A DNA stretch of 64,000 nt from Anaerococcus sp. Marseille-Q5996 (GCF_946893725.1 NZ_CAMPPE010000003.1:226828-290827), one strand, 5' to 3'. Counted from the first letter of the stretch, positions 38,253 through 47,913 are shown. Made by a program: numbers and translations. Notes: a model not told the origin generated them from the sequence alone.

Positions 38253-38300
38253 AATTCCCCCCCTTTTCTTATTTATTTATTTATTTTTTACCCCAAGGCG

Positions 38301-38309
38301 TGATATAAT
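38301..38309 (+). promoter_or_regulatory. Extended -10 promoter of the AI-2E-family gene
   Basis: TGA-TATAAT (38301-38309) inside a 6-1-6 inverted repeat TGATAT-A-ATATCA (38301-38313); no clear -35. Confidence 0.55.
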
Positions 38310-38334
38310 ATCATAAAAGGATAAGGGGAATAAT

Positions 38335-39492
38335 ATGGAATCCAAAAATCTATACGAACGCATATTTTTACGAACTGGAATAATAATTTTATCAATTTTA
38401 TTTTTAATATTTTTAGCACCACCTTTAATTGATGCCCTATTGCCAATAATTTTGGCCTTGGTTTTAGTAGCAATTCTTACACCACTAATAAAAAAAATAG
38501 ATGATTTTTTGCCAATTAAACATACTGTCATTTCTTATATAGTTGGCACTATACTTTTAGTAATAATATTATTTTTATTGGTTTGGTTTACCCAACTAAT
38601 CGTAAGCCAAGTTAGTGGATTGATAGGAAATATAATTGGAAATTGGGATAAGATTGTATCATCAACCAATGATTGGATAAATTCAGTCAATTATCAAATT
38701 AATCTTTTACCAGAATTTGTATCCAATGCTATAAAATCAGGACTAAATTCAGTTTATCAGTTTTTAGGAAATTTACAAAAAAATGCTGTTAATATTACAC
38801 TTGGTTTTACGACAGCCTTTATAAACACCTCAAATAATATTATATTTTTTGCTATAACCTTTATAGTCGCTTTTTATATTATTTTAGGAGATATGGAAAT
38901 GGCAACAATTAAATATCATTCTAAATTTTCTGAAAGTTCAAAAAACAACTTTAGCTTAATTAGAAGGGTATTTAAAAATTCCACTTGGAATTATATAAAA
39001 TCTCAGTTAAAATTAGCCTTATTATGTACAATACTTATGGCTATTGCCCTAAAAATTTTGGGCCAGCAATATTTTATGCCAATTGCATTATTACTAGGAT
39101 TCTTGGATTTACTTCCAATGATTGGGCCTATTATAATGCTTCTACCGTGGACAGTTATTGAAATTTTTATTTTTTCTAACATGAATAAAGGTATAGGTTT
39201 ACTAATTGTTTTAATAATCTGGACGGGATTGCGTCAGGTGATAGCTCCAAAAGTTATCGGATCTTCGGCAAATATCCATCCTATATTATCTGTAATAGCT
39301 CTATACTCAGGTCTTCGATTATTTGGAATTAGTGGAGCAATATTTTTCCCAGTTATTTTGATATTTATTGTGGGTATTTATAGGTCTGGAATTATGGATA
39401 ATTGGATATATGATTACAGAGAGTTTTTTGAATATATCCAAAATACTTTAAATATAGGCAAAAGAAATTTAAAAGTACCGGATGAAGAATAA
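38335..39492 (+). CDS. AI-2E family transporter (YdiK/PerM-like permease)
   Basis: 385 residues with about seven to eight helices and a central amphipathic region (about 95-145) typical of the family; the C-terminal motif LLGFLDLLPMIGPIIMLLPW and IIWTGLRQVIAPKVIGSSANIHPIL is diagnostic. Members include the autoinducer-2 exporter TqsA and sodium/proton antiporters, so the substrate is open. AAGGGG precedes the ATG. Confidence 0.9.
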   Translation: MESKNLYERIFLRTGIIILSILFLIFLAPPLIDALLPIILALVLVAILTPLIKKIDDFLPIKHTVISYIVGTILLVIILFLLVWFTQLIVSQVSGLIGNIIGNWDKIVSSTNDWINSVNYQINLLPEFVSNAIKSGLNSVYQFLGNLQKNAVNITLGFTTAFINTSNNIIFFAITFIVAFYIILGDMEMATIKYHSKFSESSKNNFSLIRRVFKNSTWNYIKSQLKLALLCTILMAIALKILGQQYFMPIALLLGFLDLLPMIGPIIMLLPWTVIEIFIFSNMNKGIGLLIVLIIWTGLRQVIAPKVIGSSANIHPILSVIALYSGLRLFGISGAIFFPVILIFIVGIYRSGIMDNWIYDYREFFEYIQNTLNIGKRNLKVPDEE

Positions 39493-39503
39493 TTTCTAAA
39501 CAG

Positions 39504-39532
39504 TATAATGATGTTAGTGATAACAGTTATCA
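39504..39532 (+). promoter_or_regulatory. Fur/PerR-like operator and -10 element before the flavoprotein gene
   Basis: A perfect 7-1-7 inverted repeat TGATAAC-A-GTTATCA (39518-39532) differs from the classical TGATAATNATTATCA Fur-type box at one position per arm. It lies between a consensus -10 TATAAT (39504-39509) and the ribosome binding site AAGGAG (39535-39540), a normal repressor position. A Fur-family gene is present at 59701-60144. Binding is inferred. Confidence 0.6.
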
Positions 39533-39545
39533 TTAAGGAGTTATA

Positions 39546-40277
39546 ATGGATAAATATCAAGTAAAGATTTTAGATATCAAAGAAGAATACAAAAATGTAT
39601 TTACCTATACTTTGGAAAAACCAGAAGATTTGGTATGGGATGAGGGTTCTAGTTTTCACCTTGCCTTGCCAGGATATGACACAGGTAGTGAAATAAATAA
39701 AAAACTAGTCCATCACTTGAGTATAAATACATTGACTGATGAAGGAACTATCAAGTTTACAACTAAAATTCCTATCAGAAAATCAGTATTCAAAAAAGCC
39801 CTTTCTAACCTAAAAGAGGGAGATGAGGTTACAATTTATAAAATAAAATCTCATATGATTTTGCGCAGAGAAGATAAGCCAATAGTTTTACTATCTCAGG
39901 GCTTAGCAATGTCAACTATGAGGCCTCTCATTAAAAAATTTGAAATTGATAATTCAAATATACCTGAATTAATTAGTCTAAATGTAAACAAAAAAGATAA
40001 TCATCTATACGAAAAAGACTTCGAATGTGTTGATGGAACATGCTTTTTTAAATATTGGTTAGAATCAAGAAATGATTATTTAAAAAAGTTAAAAGAGCTT
40101 GCAAATGAAAAGCCTGATGCCTATTTTTATGTAGTAGGTAGCGAAATTTATGTATTAGATACTTTGTATATACTAAGAGAAAATGGTATAGCTAATAGTC
40201 AAATAATAATTGATAAAAGTGATGAAAAAAGAGAAGTTGTATTTGATACTCTAAAAAATTACAAAATTATACTTTAA
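39546..40277 (+). CDS. Ferredoxin-NADP reductase-like flavoprotein
   Basis: 243 residues. An N-terminal FAD-type beta barrel (VFTYTLEKPEDLVWDEGSSFHLALP, with HHLSINT at about 60-66 in the place of the RxYS flavin motif) is followed by a nucleotide-binding half with LLSQGLAMSTMRPLIKK in place of the GGxGITP loop and YFYVVGSEIYVLDTLYIL near the end. No 2Fe-2S ferredoxin domain. Both canonical motifs are altered, so partner and cofactor use are uncertain. Preceded by a Fur/PerR-like box and followed by a terminator, so it is a regulated single gene or the end of the permease transcript. Confidence 0.75.
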   Translation: MDKYQVKILDIKEEYKNVFTYTLEKPEDLVWDEGSSFHLALPGYDTGSEINKKLVHHLSINTLTDEGTIKFTTKIPIRKSVFKKALSNLKEGDEVTIYKIKSHMILRREDKPIVLLSQGLAMSTMRPLIKKFEIDNSNIPELISLNVNKKDNHLYEKDFECVDGTCFFKYWLESRNDYLKKLKELANEKPDAYFYVVGSEIYVLDTLYILRENGIANSQIIIDKSDEKREVVFDTLKNYKIIL

Positions 40278-40280
40278 TTT

Positions 40281-40305
40281 AAGATGGCATTAGCCATCTT
40301 TTTTT
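40281..40305 (+). terminator. Terminator before hemW
   Basis: AAGATGGC (40281-40288), ATTA loop, GCCATCTT (40293-40300), T run. Confidence 0.9.
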
Positions 40306-40328
40306 ACATATAAAAAAAAGGAGAAGTG

Positions 40329-41453
40329 ATGAAAAAAGTAGGATGCTATATTCATATTCCATTTTGCCAAAAAAAATGTTATTATTGCGATTTTTGTGCA
40401 TATATGAATCTTGAGCATAGGATAGATAATTATATTAATAATTTAATAAAAGAAATAGAAATCTATCAGCAAAAACTATGCTGCAAGATAGATTCTATAT
40501 ACATTGGCGGTGGTACTCCGTCTTATATTGATGGAAAATATATCAAAGAGATTGTAAAATCACTAGATAAGTTTGACATAAGTCAATTAAAAGAATTTAC
40601 AATTGAATGTAATCCAAATTCTATTTCTAGGGATAAATTACTTTTATATAAGGACTTAGGAATTAATCGTATATCGCTAGGTGTGCAGTCATTTGATGAT
40701 GAGGTTTTAAGAGCAATCGGTAGAAATCATACAGCAGACATTGCACTAAATGACATAGACTTAATCCGAAGAGTAGGCTTTGATAATCTTAGTTTTGATT
40801 TAATGTTAAATTTGCCGAAACAAGACTACAAATCAGTTAAAAATGATTTTGAGATGATAAGGAAAATATTACCAGAACATATTTCATGGTATTCTTTGAT
40901 TGTAGAAGAGGGTTCTAGATTTTACGCTATGGATAAAAAAGGCAAATTAGACTTAATGGAAGATGATACCGAAGTTGAAATATTTGGAGAAATTGTCGAT
41001 CAGCTTTCAAAAATTGGTTTAAATCGTTATGAGATTTCGAATTTTGCAAAAAAAGGATACGAGTCCTACCATAATAAAAAATATTGGGAGGGAGACGGCT
41101 ATCTTGCATTTGGGATGAGCGGTTCAGGATATATATCAAATGTTAGATATACTAATACAAGAAATTTCATTCACTATGATCAAATGATTGGTCAAGGTAA
41201 GCTTCCGATTGAAGATAAATATTTCATTTCCAGTGAAGATAGAGAAAAGGAATATATAATTTTTAAACTTAGAGAAACTGAAGGTATAAATCTAAAAGAA
41301 TTTAAAAATAAATTTGGTAATGATTTCTTAAAAAAATATAAAAATGAGATAGAAAATTTTGATGTCCAAGACTTTTTTATAATAGATCAAAACTTCAAAT
41401 TTAGCCAAAACGGAATGAACTTATCTAATGAATTTCTAAGATTAATTATATAA
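40329..41453 (+). CDS. hemW: Radical SAM family heme chaperone HemW
   Basis: 374 residues. Radical SAM cluster motif CxxxCxxC at Cys13, Cys17 and Cys20 followed by DF (YIHIPFCQKKCYYCDF), GGGTPSYI SAM-binding loop, and the HemW C-terminal region. HemW binds and delivers heme and is not a true coproporphyrinogen oxidase, though often annotated as such. AAAGGAG supports the ATG at 40329 over the GTG just before it. Only about 24 bases separate it from the upstream terminator, so its own promoter is not evident. Confidence 0.92.
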   Translation: MKKVGCYIHIPFCQKKCYYCDFCAYMNLEHRIDNYINNLIKEIEIYQQKLCCKIDSIYIGGGTPSYIDGKYIKEIVKSLDKFDISQLKEFTIECNPNSISRDKLLLYKDLGINRISLGVQSFDDEVLRAIGRNHTADIALNDIDLIRRVGFDNLSFDLMLNLPKQDYKSVKNDFEMIRKILPEHISWYSLIVEEGSRFYAMDKKGKLDLMEDDTEVEIFGEIVDQLSKIGLNRYEISNFAKKGYESYHNKKYWEGDGYLAFGMSGSGYISNVRYTNTRNFIHYDQMIGQGKLPIEDKYFISSEDREKEYIIFKLRETEGINLKEFKNKFGNDFLKKYKNEIENFDVQDFFIIDQNFKFSQNGMNLSNEFLRLII

Positions 41454-41455
41454 TC

Positions 41456-41483
41456 TTGACAGGGGGTTTTTAGCTAGTATATT
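41456..41483 (+). promoter_or_regulatory. Promoter of the hrcA-grpE-dnaK operon
   Basis: TTGACA (41456-41461), 16 bp, TATATT (41478-41483); TATTAT at 41480 with 18 bp is an alternative -10. The CIRCE element begins at 41488. Confidence 0.8.
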
Positions 41484-41487
41484 ATTA

Positions 41488-41514
41488 TTAGCAGTCGATA
41501 CCAAAGAGTGCTAA
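41488..41514 (+). promoter_or_regulatory. CIRCE operator (HrcA binding site)
   Basis: TTAGCAGTC (41488-41496), 9-nt spacer, GAGTGCTAA (41506-41514). This matches TTAGCACTC-N9-GAGTGCTAA with one mismatch in the left arm. It sits over the transcription start and touches the ribosome binding site of hrcA, so HrcA autoregulates the chaperone operon. Confidence 0.95.
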
Positions 41515-41525
41515 AGGAGAAAAAT

Positions 41526-42539
41526 TTGAATGATAGAAAGCTAAAAATATTATTCTCTATCATAGACTCTTACATCACAGATGGCGAACCAATAGGTTCA
41601 AAAAGCCTTGCAGACACCTACAATTTAAATGTATCACCAGCTACAATCAGAAATGAAATGAGCTCTCTTGAAAAAATGGGACTAATTGAAAAGGCACATT
41701 CTTCAAGTGGTAGACTTCCTTCTGATAGGGGATACAGGATGTTTGTAGATTATATCCTAGAAAATGAAATGGAGGATATAGCTAGGGCAAAGAAAAGTAA
41801 TACTATTATAAATTTACTTGATAAAAGATATCACAATGCAGAAGACATTGTTGAGACTGCAACAAAGATGCTAGCTGAACTTACAAATCTTACAGCTGTA
41901 TCTATGACACTTAAAAACGAAATAAAAACTTTGGTAAATATGGAGCTAATTAGATTATCAGACAGGCAATTGCTTTTACTTGCAGTATTTGATAATGGGA
42001 TGCTTATAAAAGATAGTATATATCTTAATTATGAGATAAATTCTGATGAGCTATTATTTATCAATAACGTTCTTAAAAAAACTATGGTAGGAACGGATAT
42101 CAATGAGATTTATGATAATATAAAATTACTTGAAACAACTTTGCTAAATGATTACAAATCTTTGCTTGAGATTATAGAAAAAAGGCTACAAGGCCAATCT
42201 TTTGGAAAGTTAAATAGAGAGATACAAATCGAAGGCTTGGGAAATATATTTAATTTTAAGGAATATGATGATTTATCCAAGGCTCGCGATTTTATAAAAT
42301 TATTGGATAGTAAAGAAAAATTAAATAGTTTTTTGGGTAACAACATATATGATAAATTGGATATATCAATAGGATATGAAAATGAGCTTGATGAACTAAA
42401 AGAAAACACGGTTATAACATCATCTTTTAGAATAAATGATGACATAGTGGGTCATATAGGAATTATCGGGCTTACAAGAATTAATTATATTGATGTAATA
42501 TCTGACATTATGATGATATCTACTCTACTTAATGATTGA
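41526..42539 (+). CDS. hrcA: Heat-inducible transcription repressor HrcA, TTG start
   Basis: 337 residues. N-terminal winged helix (LNDRKLKILFSIIDSYI...VSPATIRNEMSSLEKMGLIEKAHSSSGRLPSD), central GAF-like domain. AAGGAGA (41514-41520) is correctly spaced to a TTG at 41526. A GTG at 41508 in the same frame lies within the CIRCE right arm, upstream of the ribosome binding site, and is rejected. First gene of hrcA-grpE-dnaK. Confidence 0.95.
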   Translation: MNDRKLKILFSIIDSYITDGEPIGSKSLADTYNLNVSPATIRNEMSSLEKMGLIEKAHSSSGRLPSDRGYRMFVDYILENEMEDIARAKKSNTIINLLDKRYHNAEDIVETATKMLAELTNLTAVSMTLKNEIKTLVNMELIRLSDRQLLLLAVFDNGMLIKDSIYLNYEINSDELLFINNVLKKTMVGTDINEIYDNIKLLETTLLNDYKSLLEIIEKRLQGQSFGKLNREIQIEGLGNIFNFKEYDDLSKARDFIKLLDSKEKLNSFLGNNIYDKLDISIGYENELDELKENTVITSSFRINDDIVGHIGIIGLTRINYIDVISDIMMISTLLND

Positions 42540-42551
42540 AAGGGTTTAAGG

Positions 42552-43130
42552 ATGGATGATAAAAAATTAAATGATGATAAGCTGAATGAAGAGCAGCTTG
42601 TTGATGATGAAATTATTGAAGAAGACGAAGTAATCGATGGTGAAATAATTGATGATGATTATGAAGCTATCGAAGATGAAGATAAAAATGAAGTAACTGA
42701 TGAAAAACTTGAAGAAGACTTCAATGAGTTTAAGGACAAATATCAAAGATTACTAGCTGATTTTACAAATTACAAGCAGAGGGAAGAAGCAAGTAAGGCT
42801 GATTTTAAAAAATATGCTTGTAGTAATTTAGTTGAAAAACTTTTACCAGTTCTTGATAACTTTGATAGGGCCCTAAAAGACCAAGACCCAGAAGATGGGC
42901 TTGTAAAAGGGATTGTAATGACTCGCGATGAGATGCTAAATATCCTCAAAAATGAAGGATTAGAAGAAATCCCATCAGATGGAGAAGCTTTTGATCCAAA
43001 TGTCCACCAGGCAGTTTTGGCAGAAGATTCTGATGAAGTCGAAAGTGATCATATTATAGAAACATTTCAAAAAGGTTATAAATTAAACAATAGAGTCATA
43101 AGACCAGCAATGGTTAAGGTAGCAAAATAG
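42552..43130 (+). CDS. grpE: Nucleotide exchange factor GrpE
   Basis: 192 residues. A strongly acidic disordered N-terminus (about 1-55, mostly Asp and Glu), a long helix ([20 protein letters not shown]), and the beta domain ending in the family signature [22 protein letters not shown]. Releases ADP from DnaK. Confidence 0.95.
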   Translation: MDDKKLNDDKLNEEQLVDDEIIEEDEVIDGEIIDDDYEAIEDEDKNEVTDEKLEEDFNEFKDKYQRLLADFTNYKQREEASKADFKKYACSNLVEKLLPVLDNFDRALKDQDPEDGLVKGIVMTRDEMLNILKNEGLEEIPSDGEAFDPNVHQAVLAEDSDEVESDHIIETFQKGYKLNNRVIRPAMVKVAK

Positions 43131-43143
43131 GAGGCTTATTGAT

Positions 43144-44958
43144 ATGGCAAAAATTATAGGAATTGACTTAGGTACAACAAACTCAGCAGTAGCTGTTATG
43201 GAAGGTGGTTCTCCAGTAATCATTCCAAATAGCGAAGGAAATAGAACAACACCATCTGTAGTTGCTTTTACAAAAGATGGAGAAAGATTAGTTGGTGAAA
43301 CAGCTAAAAGACAAGCAATCACAAACCCAGATAGAACAATAGCATCTATCAAAAGAGAGATGGGTTCTGATTACAAAACTGCAGAAATTGATGGTAAAAA
43401 ATATTCTCCAGAAGAAATTTCTGCTATGATTCTTCAAAAGTTAAAATCAGATGCAGAAAAATACTTAAATGATACTGTAACAAATGCAGTAATTACAGTA
43501 CCTGCATACTTTACAGATGCTCAAAGACAAGCAACAAAAGACGCTGGAAAAATTGCAGGACTTACAGTAGATAGAATTATCAACGAACCAACTGCAGCTT
43601 CACTTGCTTATGGATTAGACAAAGAACACGACCAATCAAAAATTATGGTTTATGACCTTGGTGGTGGTACTTTCGACGTATCAATCCTAGAAGTAGGTGA
43701 TGGAGTATTTGAAGTACTTTCCACACGTGGTAATAACAAACTTGGTGGAGATGACTTTGATAACAAATTAGTTGACTATCTAGCAAGTGAATTTAGAAAA
43801 GAAAATGGCGTAGATCTTACAAAAGACCTTACAGCTATGCAAAGACTTAAAGATGCTGCTGAAAAAGCTAAAAAAGAACTATCATCAACAATGACAACAA
43901 ATGTAAACCTACCATTTATTACAGCTGTTGATGGTCAACCAGTACACTTAGACATCTCAATTACAAGAGCTAAATTTGATGAATTAACAAAAGATTTAGT
44001 AGATGCAACAAAAAAACCAGTAGAAGATGCTCTTTCAGATGCAGGTTTAAAATCTGCTGACATAGACAAAGTACTTTTAGTAGGTGGTTCAACAAGGATC
44101 CCAGCAGTTCAAGACTTAGTTAAAAACTTAGTTGGAAAAGAACCACAAAGAGACATCAACCCTGACGAATCAGTAGCTCTTGGTGCAGCTATCCAAGGTG
44201 GGGTACTAACAGGTGAAGTAAAAGATTTATTATTACTAGACGTTACTCCTCTATCATTAGGTATAGAAACTCTTGGAGGAGTTGCTACAAAACTAATCGA
44301 AAGAAATACAACAATTCCAACAAAAAAATCACAAGTGTTCACAACAGCAGCAGATGGTCAAACAGAAGTAGACATCCACGTTGTACAAGGTGAACGTGAA
44401 ATGGCAGCAGATAATACTACACTTGGACGTTTCCAGCTAACAGGTATTCCAGCAGCAAGACGTGGTGTACCACAAATCGAAGTAACATTTGATATAGATG
44501 CAAATGGAATAGTAAACGTAACTGCAAAAGACCAAGGTTCAGGAAAAGAACAAAAAATTACAATCACATCATCATCTAACCTAACAGATGAAGAAATTGA
44601 TAGAAAAGTAAAAGAAGCTGAACAATTTGCTGAAGAAGATAAAAAGAAAAAAGATGATATTGATACAAAAAATAATGCAGAAAGCTTAGTATACCAAGCA
44701 CGCAAAACACTTGAAGATGCAAATGTAGAAGGCGCTCAAAAAGACGAAATTGAAGCAGAAATCAAAAAACTTGAAGATGCAATAGCTTCAAATAACACTG
44801 AAGAAATCAAAGTTCAAACAGAAGCTCTTCAAGAAAAAATTTACTCAATGAGTGAACAAATGTATCAAGCAGCAGGCGCAGAAGGTGCTGAAGCTAATAG
44901 TGCAGACGATGATGTAGTAGACGCTGACTACGAAGTTATCGATGAGGATGAAGAATAA
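43144..44958 (+). CDS. dnaK: Chaperone DnaK (Hsp70)
   Basis: 604 residues. [11 protein letters not shown] at the N-terminus, [25 protein letters not shown], then the substrate-binding domain and a helical lid ending in a short acidic tail ([17 protein letters not shown]). Typical Gram-positive length with a shortened nucleotide-binding subdomain. Followed by an internal terminator before dnaJ. Confidence 0.98.
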   Translation: MAKIIGIDLGTTNSAVAVMEGGSPVIIPNSEGNRTTPSVVAFTKDGERLVGETAKRQAITNPDRTIASIKREMGSDYKTAEIDGKKYSPEEISAMILQKLKSDAEKYLNDTVTNAVITVPAYFTDAQRQATKDAGKIAGLTVDRIINEPTAASLAYGLDKEHDQSKIMVYDLGGGTFDVSILEVGDGVFEVLSTRGNNKLGGDDFDNKLVDYLASEFRKENGVDLTKDLTAMQRLKDAAEKAKKELSSTMTTNVNLPFITAVDGQPVHLDISITRAKFDELTKDLVDATKKPVEDALSDAGLKSADIDKVLLVGGSTRIPAVQDLVKNLVGKEPQRDINPDESVALGAAIQGGVLTGEVKDLLLLDVTPLSLGIETLGGVATKLIERNTTIPTKKSQVFTTAADGQTEVDIHVVQGEREMAADNTTLGRFQLTGIPAARRGVPQIEVTFDIDANGIVNVTAKDQGSGKEQKITITSSSNLTDEEIDRKVKEAEQFAEEDKKKKDDIDTKNNAESLVYQARKTLEDANVEGAQKDEIEAEIKKLEDAIASNNTEEIKVQTEALQEKIYSMSEQMYQAAGAEGAEANSADDDVVDADYEVIDEDEE

Positions 44959-45013
44959 ATTTAATTTATAATAGCAAACTTACAAAAAATAAGTATAATA
45001 AGTTAAATAAAAT

Positions 45014-45045
45014 AAAAGCTATTTCACTTTGAAATAGCTTTTTTT
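45014..45045 (+). terminator. Terminator/attenuator between dnaK and dnaJ
   Basis: AAAAGCTATTTC (45014-45025), ACTTT loop, GAAATAGCTTTT (45031-45042), T run; only 20 bases before dnaJ, with no promoter visible between, so dnaJ probably depends on read-through. Confidence 0.85.
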
Positions 45046-45064
45046 AAGTGTAAATGGAGGAAAA

Positions 45065-46180
45065 ATGCAAGATCCATATGAGGTACTTGGGGTTAGCCGT
45101 GATGCTAGCGACCAAGAAATAAAAAGAGAATACAGAAAACTTGCTAAAAAATATCACCCTGATTTAAATCCTGGGGACCAAGAAGCAGAACAAAAGTTTA
45201 AAGAAGCTACTTTAAGCTATGAAATATTATCAGACAGTGAAAAAAGAGCCCAATATGATAGATACGGTTCAGCTGCCTTTGAAAATGGAGGAGCTGGTGG
45301 TTATGACGGATTTTCAGGAGGATTTGGAGATCTTTTTGGAGATTTATTTGGAGACCTATTTTACGGTGCAAGTGGCGGGTCTGCTAAAAGACCTACAAAA
45401 GGTGCTGACATTCAACAAATAATCAAACTAACATTTGCAGAAGCTGCCTTTGGAGTAAGCAAAGAAGTTCAAGTAAGACGAGAAGTAGAATGTGAAACAT
45501 GTAATGGAACTGGTGCTCGTGATGAAAGCTCAGTTCATACTTGTGATAAATGTAATGGGGCAGGTATTGTAAATGATGTAGCTCAAACGCCTTTTGGAAG
45601 AATGAGTAGAACTGTGACCTGTGATAAGTGTGGTGGAACTGGTGAAATAATTGATGATCCTTGTAGAGTATGCCACGGACAAGGATCAGTTGTAAAATCT
45701 GAACGCATAAAAGTGGATATCCCATCAGGTGTTGAAACTAATAATGTGATGCGTATATCTAACAAAGGCAATGTAGGAGAAAATGGCGGTCCAAATGGTG
45801 ATCTATATGTAATTATTGATGTAGAAGATCATGAAATATTTAAACGCGATGGACTAGACATTTACTATGATATGCCTATATCATTCCCAACTGCAGCTCT
45901 AGGTGGGGAAATCGAGATACCAACTCTTCATCAAACAAGGAAATTTGAAATCCCAGCTGGAACTCAATCAGGTACAAGATTCAATCTTAAAAAAGAGGGA
46001 ATTACCGATGGTAGGACAAATAGAACTGGGGATTTATATTTCTACGTGCAGGTTGTAACACCAACAAACTTAAACAATGAACAAAGAGAAGCCTTAGAAG
46101 CCTACGCAAACTCCCTAGGAGAAGAAGTTAAGGCTCATGAAAAAGGCTTTTTTGGAAAGCTAAAGGATTTATTTGACTAA
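45065..46180 (+). CDS. dnaJ: Chaperone DnaJ (Hsp40)
   Basis: 371 residues. J-domain with HPD ([10 protein letters not shown]), a Gly/Phe-rich linker (about 75-110), four CxxCxGxG zinc repeats ([32 protein letters not shown]) and C-terminal beta domains. GGAGG precedes the ATG. Overlaps mtaB by one base as TAATG. Confidence 0.97.
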   Translation: MQDPYEVLGVSRDASDQEIKREYRKLAKKYHPDLNPGDQEAEQKFKEATLSYEILSDSEKRAQYDRYGSAAFENGGAGGYDGFSGGFGDLFGDLFGDLFYGASGGSAKRPTKGADIQQIIKLTFAEAAFGVSKEVQVRREVECETCNGTGARDESSVHTCDKCNGAGIVNDVAQTPFGRMSRTVTCDKCGGTGEIIDDPCRVCHGQGSVVKSERIKVDIPSGVETNNVMRISNKGNVGENGGPNGDLYVIIDVEDHEIFKRDGLDIYYDMPISFPTAALGGEIEIPTLHQTRKFEIPAGTQSGTRFNLKKEGITDGRTNRTGDLYFYVQVVTPTNLNNEQREALEAYANSLGEEVKAHEKGFFGKLKDLFD

Positions 46181-47475
46181 TGGCAAATACATTTAATATC
46201 ATCACTTTAGGTTGTAAAGTAAATCAATACGAATCAGAAGCAGTTGAAGAGCTTTTTGTACAAAAAGGCTATGAAAAAGCAGCTAATAATGCAGATATTT
46301 ATGTAATTAATACCTGCACTGTTACCAATATGAGTGATAGAAAAAGTAGACAGATGATATCGCGCGCTCGCAGAGATAATCCAGAAGCAATTGTTGCAGT
46401 TATGGGATGCTATTCCCAAGTAAAACCTGAAGAGGTTGCGGCAATTGAGGGAGTTGATATTGTCCTAGGTTCTCGTAATAAAGAAAATGTAGTAGAACTT
46501 TGCGAAGATGTTTTACAAAATAAGGGAGCAATAGATAAAATTATCGCCCCAAGTGAAAGCAAAACGTTTGAAGAATTACAAATCTCTAACCAAACTGAAA
46601 TGACCAGAGCCTACCTAAAAATTCAAGATGGATGTAATATGTATTGCTCTTATTGTTTGATTCCATATGCAAGGGGAAATATTGTTAGTCGTGACATTCC
46701 ATCTATAGTCGAAGAGACCAAAAGACTAGCTGATAATAATTTTAAAGAAATAGTTTTAACAGGAATCCATGTATCTAGCTATGGAAAAGACTTTGGTGAC
46801 GGATCTAGCCTAATAGATGTTATTGAAGCTGTAGCAAAAGTAGATGGAATAGAAAGAATACGACTTTCATCTATGGAACCAAGGCATATTTCTATAGAAT
46901 TTTTAGAAAGAATGAAAGCAACAGGTAAGGCTTGTGACCACTTCCACCTTTCTTTACAATCAGGATCAGATGATGTTCTAAAAGCAATGAATAGAAAATA
47001 TGATAGAGCTTTATATAAAGAAAAGGTAGAAGAAATCAGACAAATATTCCCAAATGCAGGTATTACTACAGATATAATAGTAGGTTTTCCTGGGGAAACG
47101 GAAGATAATCACAAAGAAACTATGGATTTTGCAAATGAAATCAAATTTTCAAAAACTCATTTATTTAAATTCTCCCCAAGAGAGGGTACACGTGCCGCAA
47201 AAATGGGAGATCAAATAAATGGCAACACTAAGAAAAATAGACTTCATGATTTAGAAAAAATTGAAGAAGCTAACCGTAAAGCTTTTTTAGAAAATCAAGT
47301 AGGAAAAATTTTATCAGTATTAGTAGAATCTAAATCAGACCTTGAGGGTTATAGTGGGGGCTACTCTACAAACTATTTAAAAGTAAATGTTAAAGAAAAT
47401 ATTCCTGCCAATACAATTATTGATGTAAAAATAACTGAAATTATAAATGATGAACTTGTTGGAGAAAGACTTTAA
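46180..47475 (+). CDS. mtaB: tRNA (t6A37) C2-methylthiotransferase MtaB
   Basis: 431 residues. N-terminal MTTase domain with three cluster Cys (LGCKVNQYE, NTCTVTN, MGCYSQ), radical SAM CNMYCSYC, and a C-terminal TRAM-like region. It converts t6A to ms2t6A at position 37 of ANN-decoding tRNAs. Position directly after dnaJ is common, although prmA and rsmE, often found between them, are missing here. No clear hairpin follows the stop. Confidence 0.93.
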   Translation: MANTFNIITLGCKVNQYESEAVEELFVQKGYEKAANNADIYVINTCTVTNMSDRKSRQMISRARRDNPEAIVAVMGCYSQVKPEEVAAIEGVDIVLGSRNKENVVELCEDVLQNKGAIDKIIAPSESKTFEELQISNQTEMTRAYLKIQDGCNMYCSYCLIPYARGNIVSRDIPSIVEETKRLADNNFKEIVLTGIHVSSYGKDFGDGSSLIDVIEAVAKVDGIERIRLSSMEPRHISIEFLERMKATGKACDHFHLSLQSGSDDVLKAMNRKYDRALYKEKVEEIRQIFPNAGITTDIIVGFPGETEDNHKETMDFANEIKFSKTHLFKFSPREGTRAAKMGDQINGNTKKNRLHDLEKIEEANRKAFLENQVGKILSVLVESKSDLEGYSGGYSTNYLKVNVKENIPANTIIDVKITEIINDELVGERL

Positions 47476-47527
47476 GCTTTTTTTATATATTTTTACTTTG
47501 TAGATGTTCATATATCAATATTATTTA

Positions 47528-47556
47528 TTGACTTCATTTTTTTATTGTGGTATATT
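47528..47556 (+). promoter_or_regulatory. Promoter of hinT-rpsU
   Basis: TTGACT (47528-47533), 17 bp, TATATT (47551-47556), about 20 bases upstream of the ATG. Confidence 0.8.
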
Positions 47557-47577
47557 AAATAGCAATGGGGGTGAAGT

Positions 47578-47913
47578 ATGGACTGTGTATTTTGCAAGAT
47601 TGCAGCAGGAGAAATTCCTACTGATAAAATCTATGAAGATGAATATTTAATTGCATTTAATGATTTAGATCCACAAGCACCTATCCATTTTCTTGTTATA
47701 CCAAAAAAGCACATAACAAGTTTAGCTACGCTTGATGAAAGTGACAGTGAGCTTATAGCAAAAATTATGCTAGCTATAAAAAAACTAGCTGCTGATAATA
47801 ATTTAGAAGGCTATAGGGTTGTTACAAACATCGGCGAAGATGGGGGACAAACAGTTCCTCACTTGCATTTTCATGTTCTAGGAGGCAGAGCATTTCATTG
47901 GCCTGCAGGCTAG
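47578..47913 (+). CDS. HIT-family nucleotide hydrolase (HinT-like)
   Basis: 111 residues. CVFCKIAAGEIPTDKIYEDE at the N-terminus and the catalytic histidine triad HLHFHVLGG near the C-terminus. HinT proteins hydrolyse purine phosphoramidates. GGGGTGAAG ribosome binding site. Confidence 0.94.
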   Translation: MDCVFCKIAAGEIPTDKIYEDEYLIAFNDLDPQAPIHFLVIPKKHITSLATLDESDSELIAKIMLAIKKLAADNNLEGYRVVTNIGEDGGQTVPHLHFHVLGGRAFHWPAG

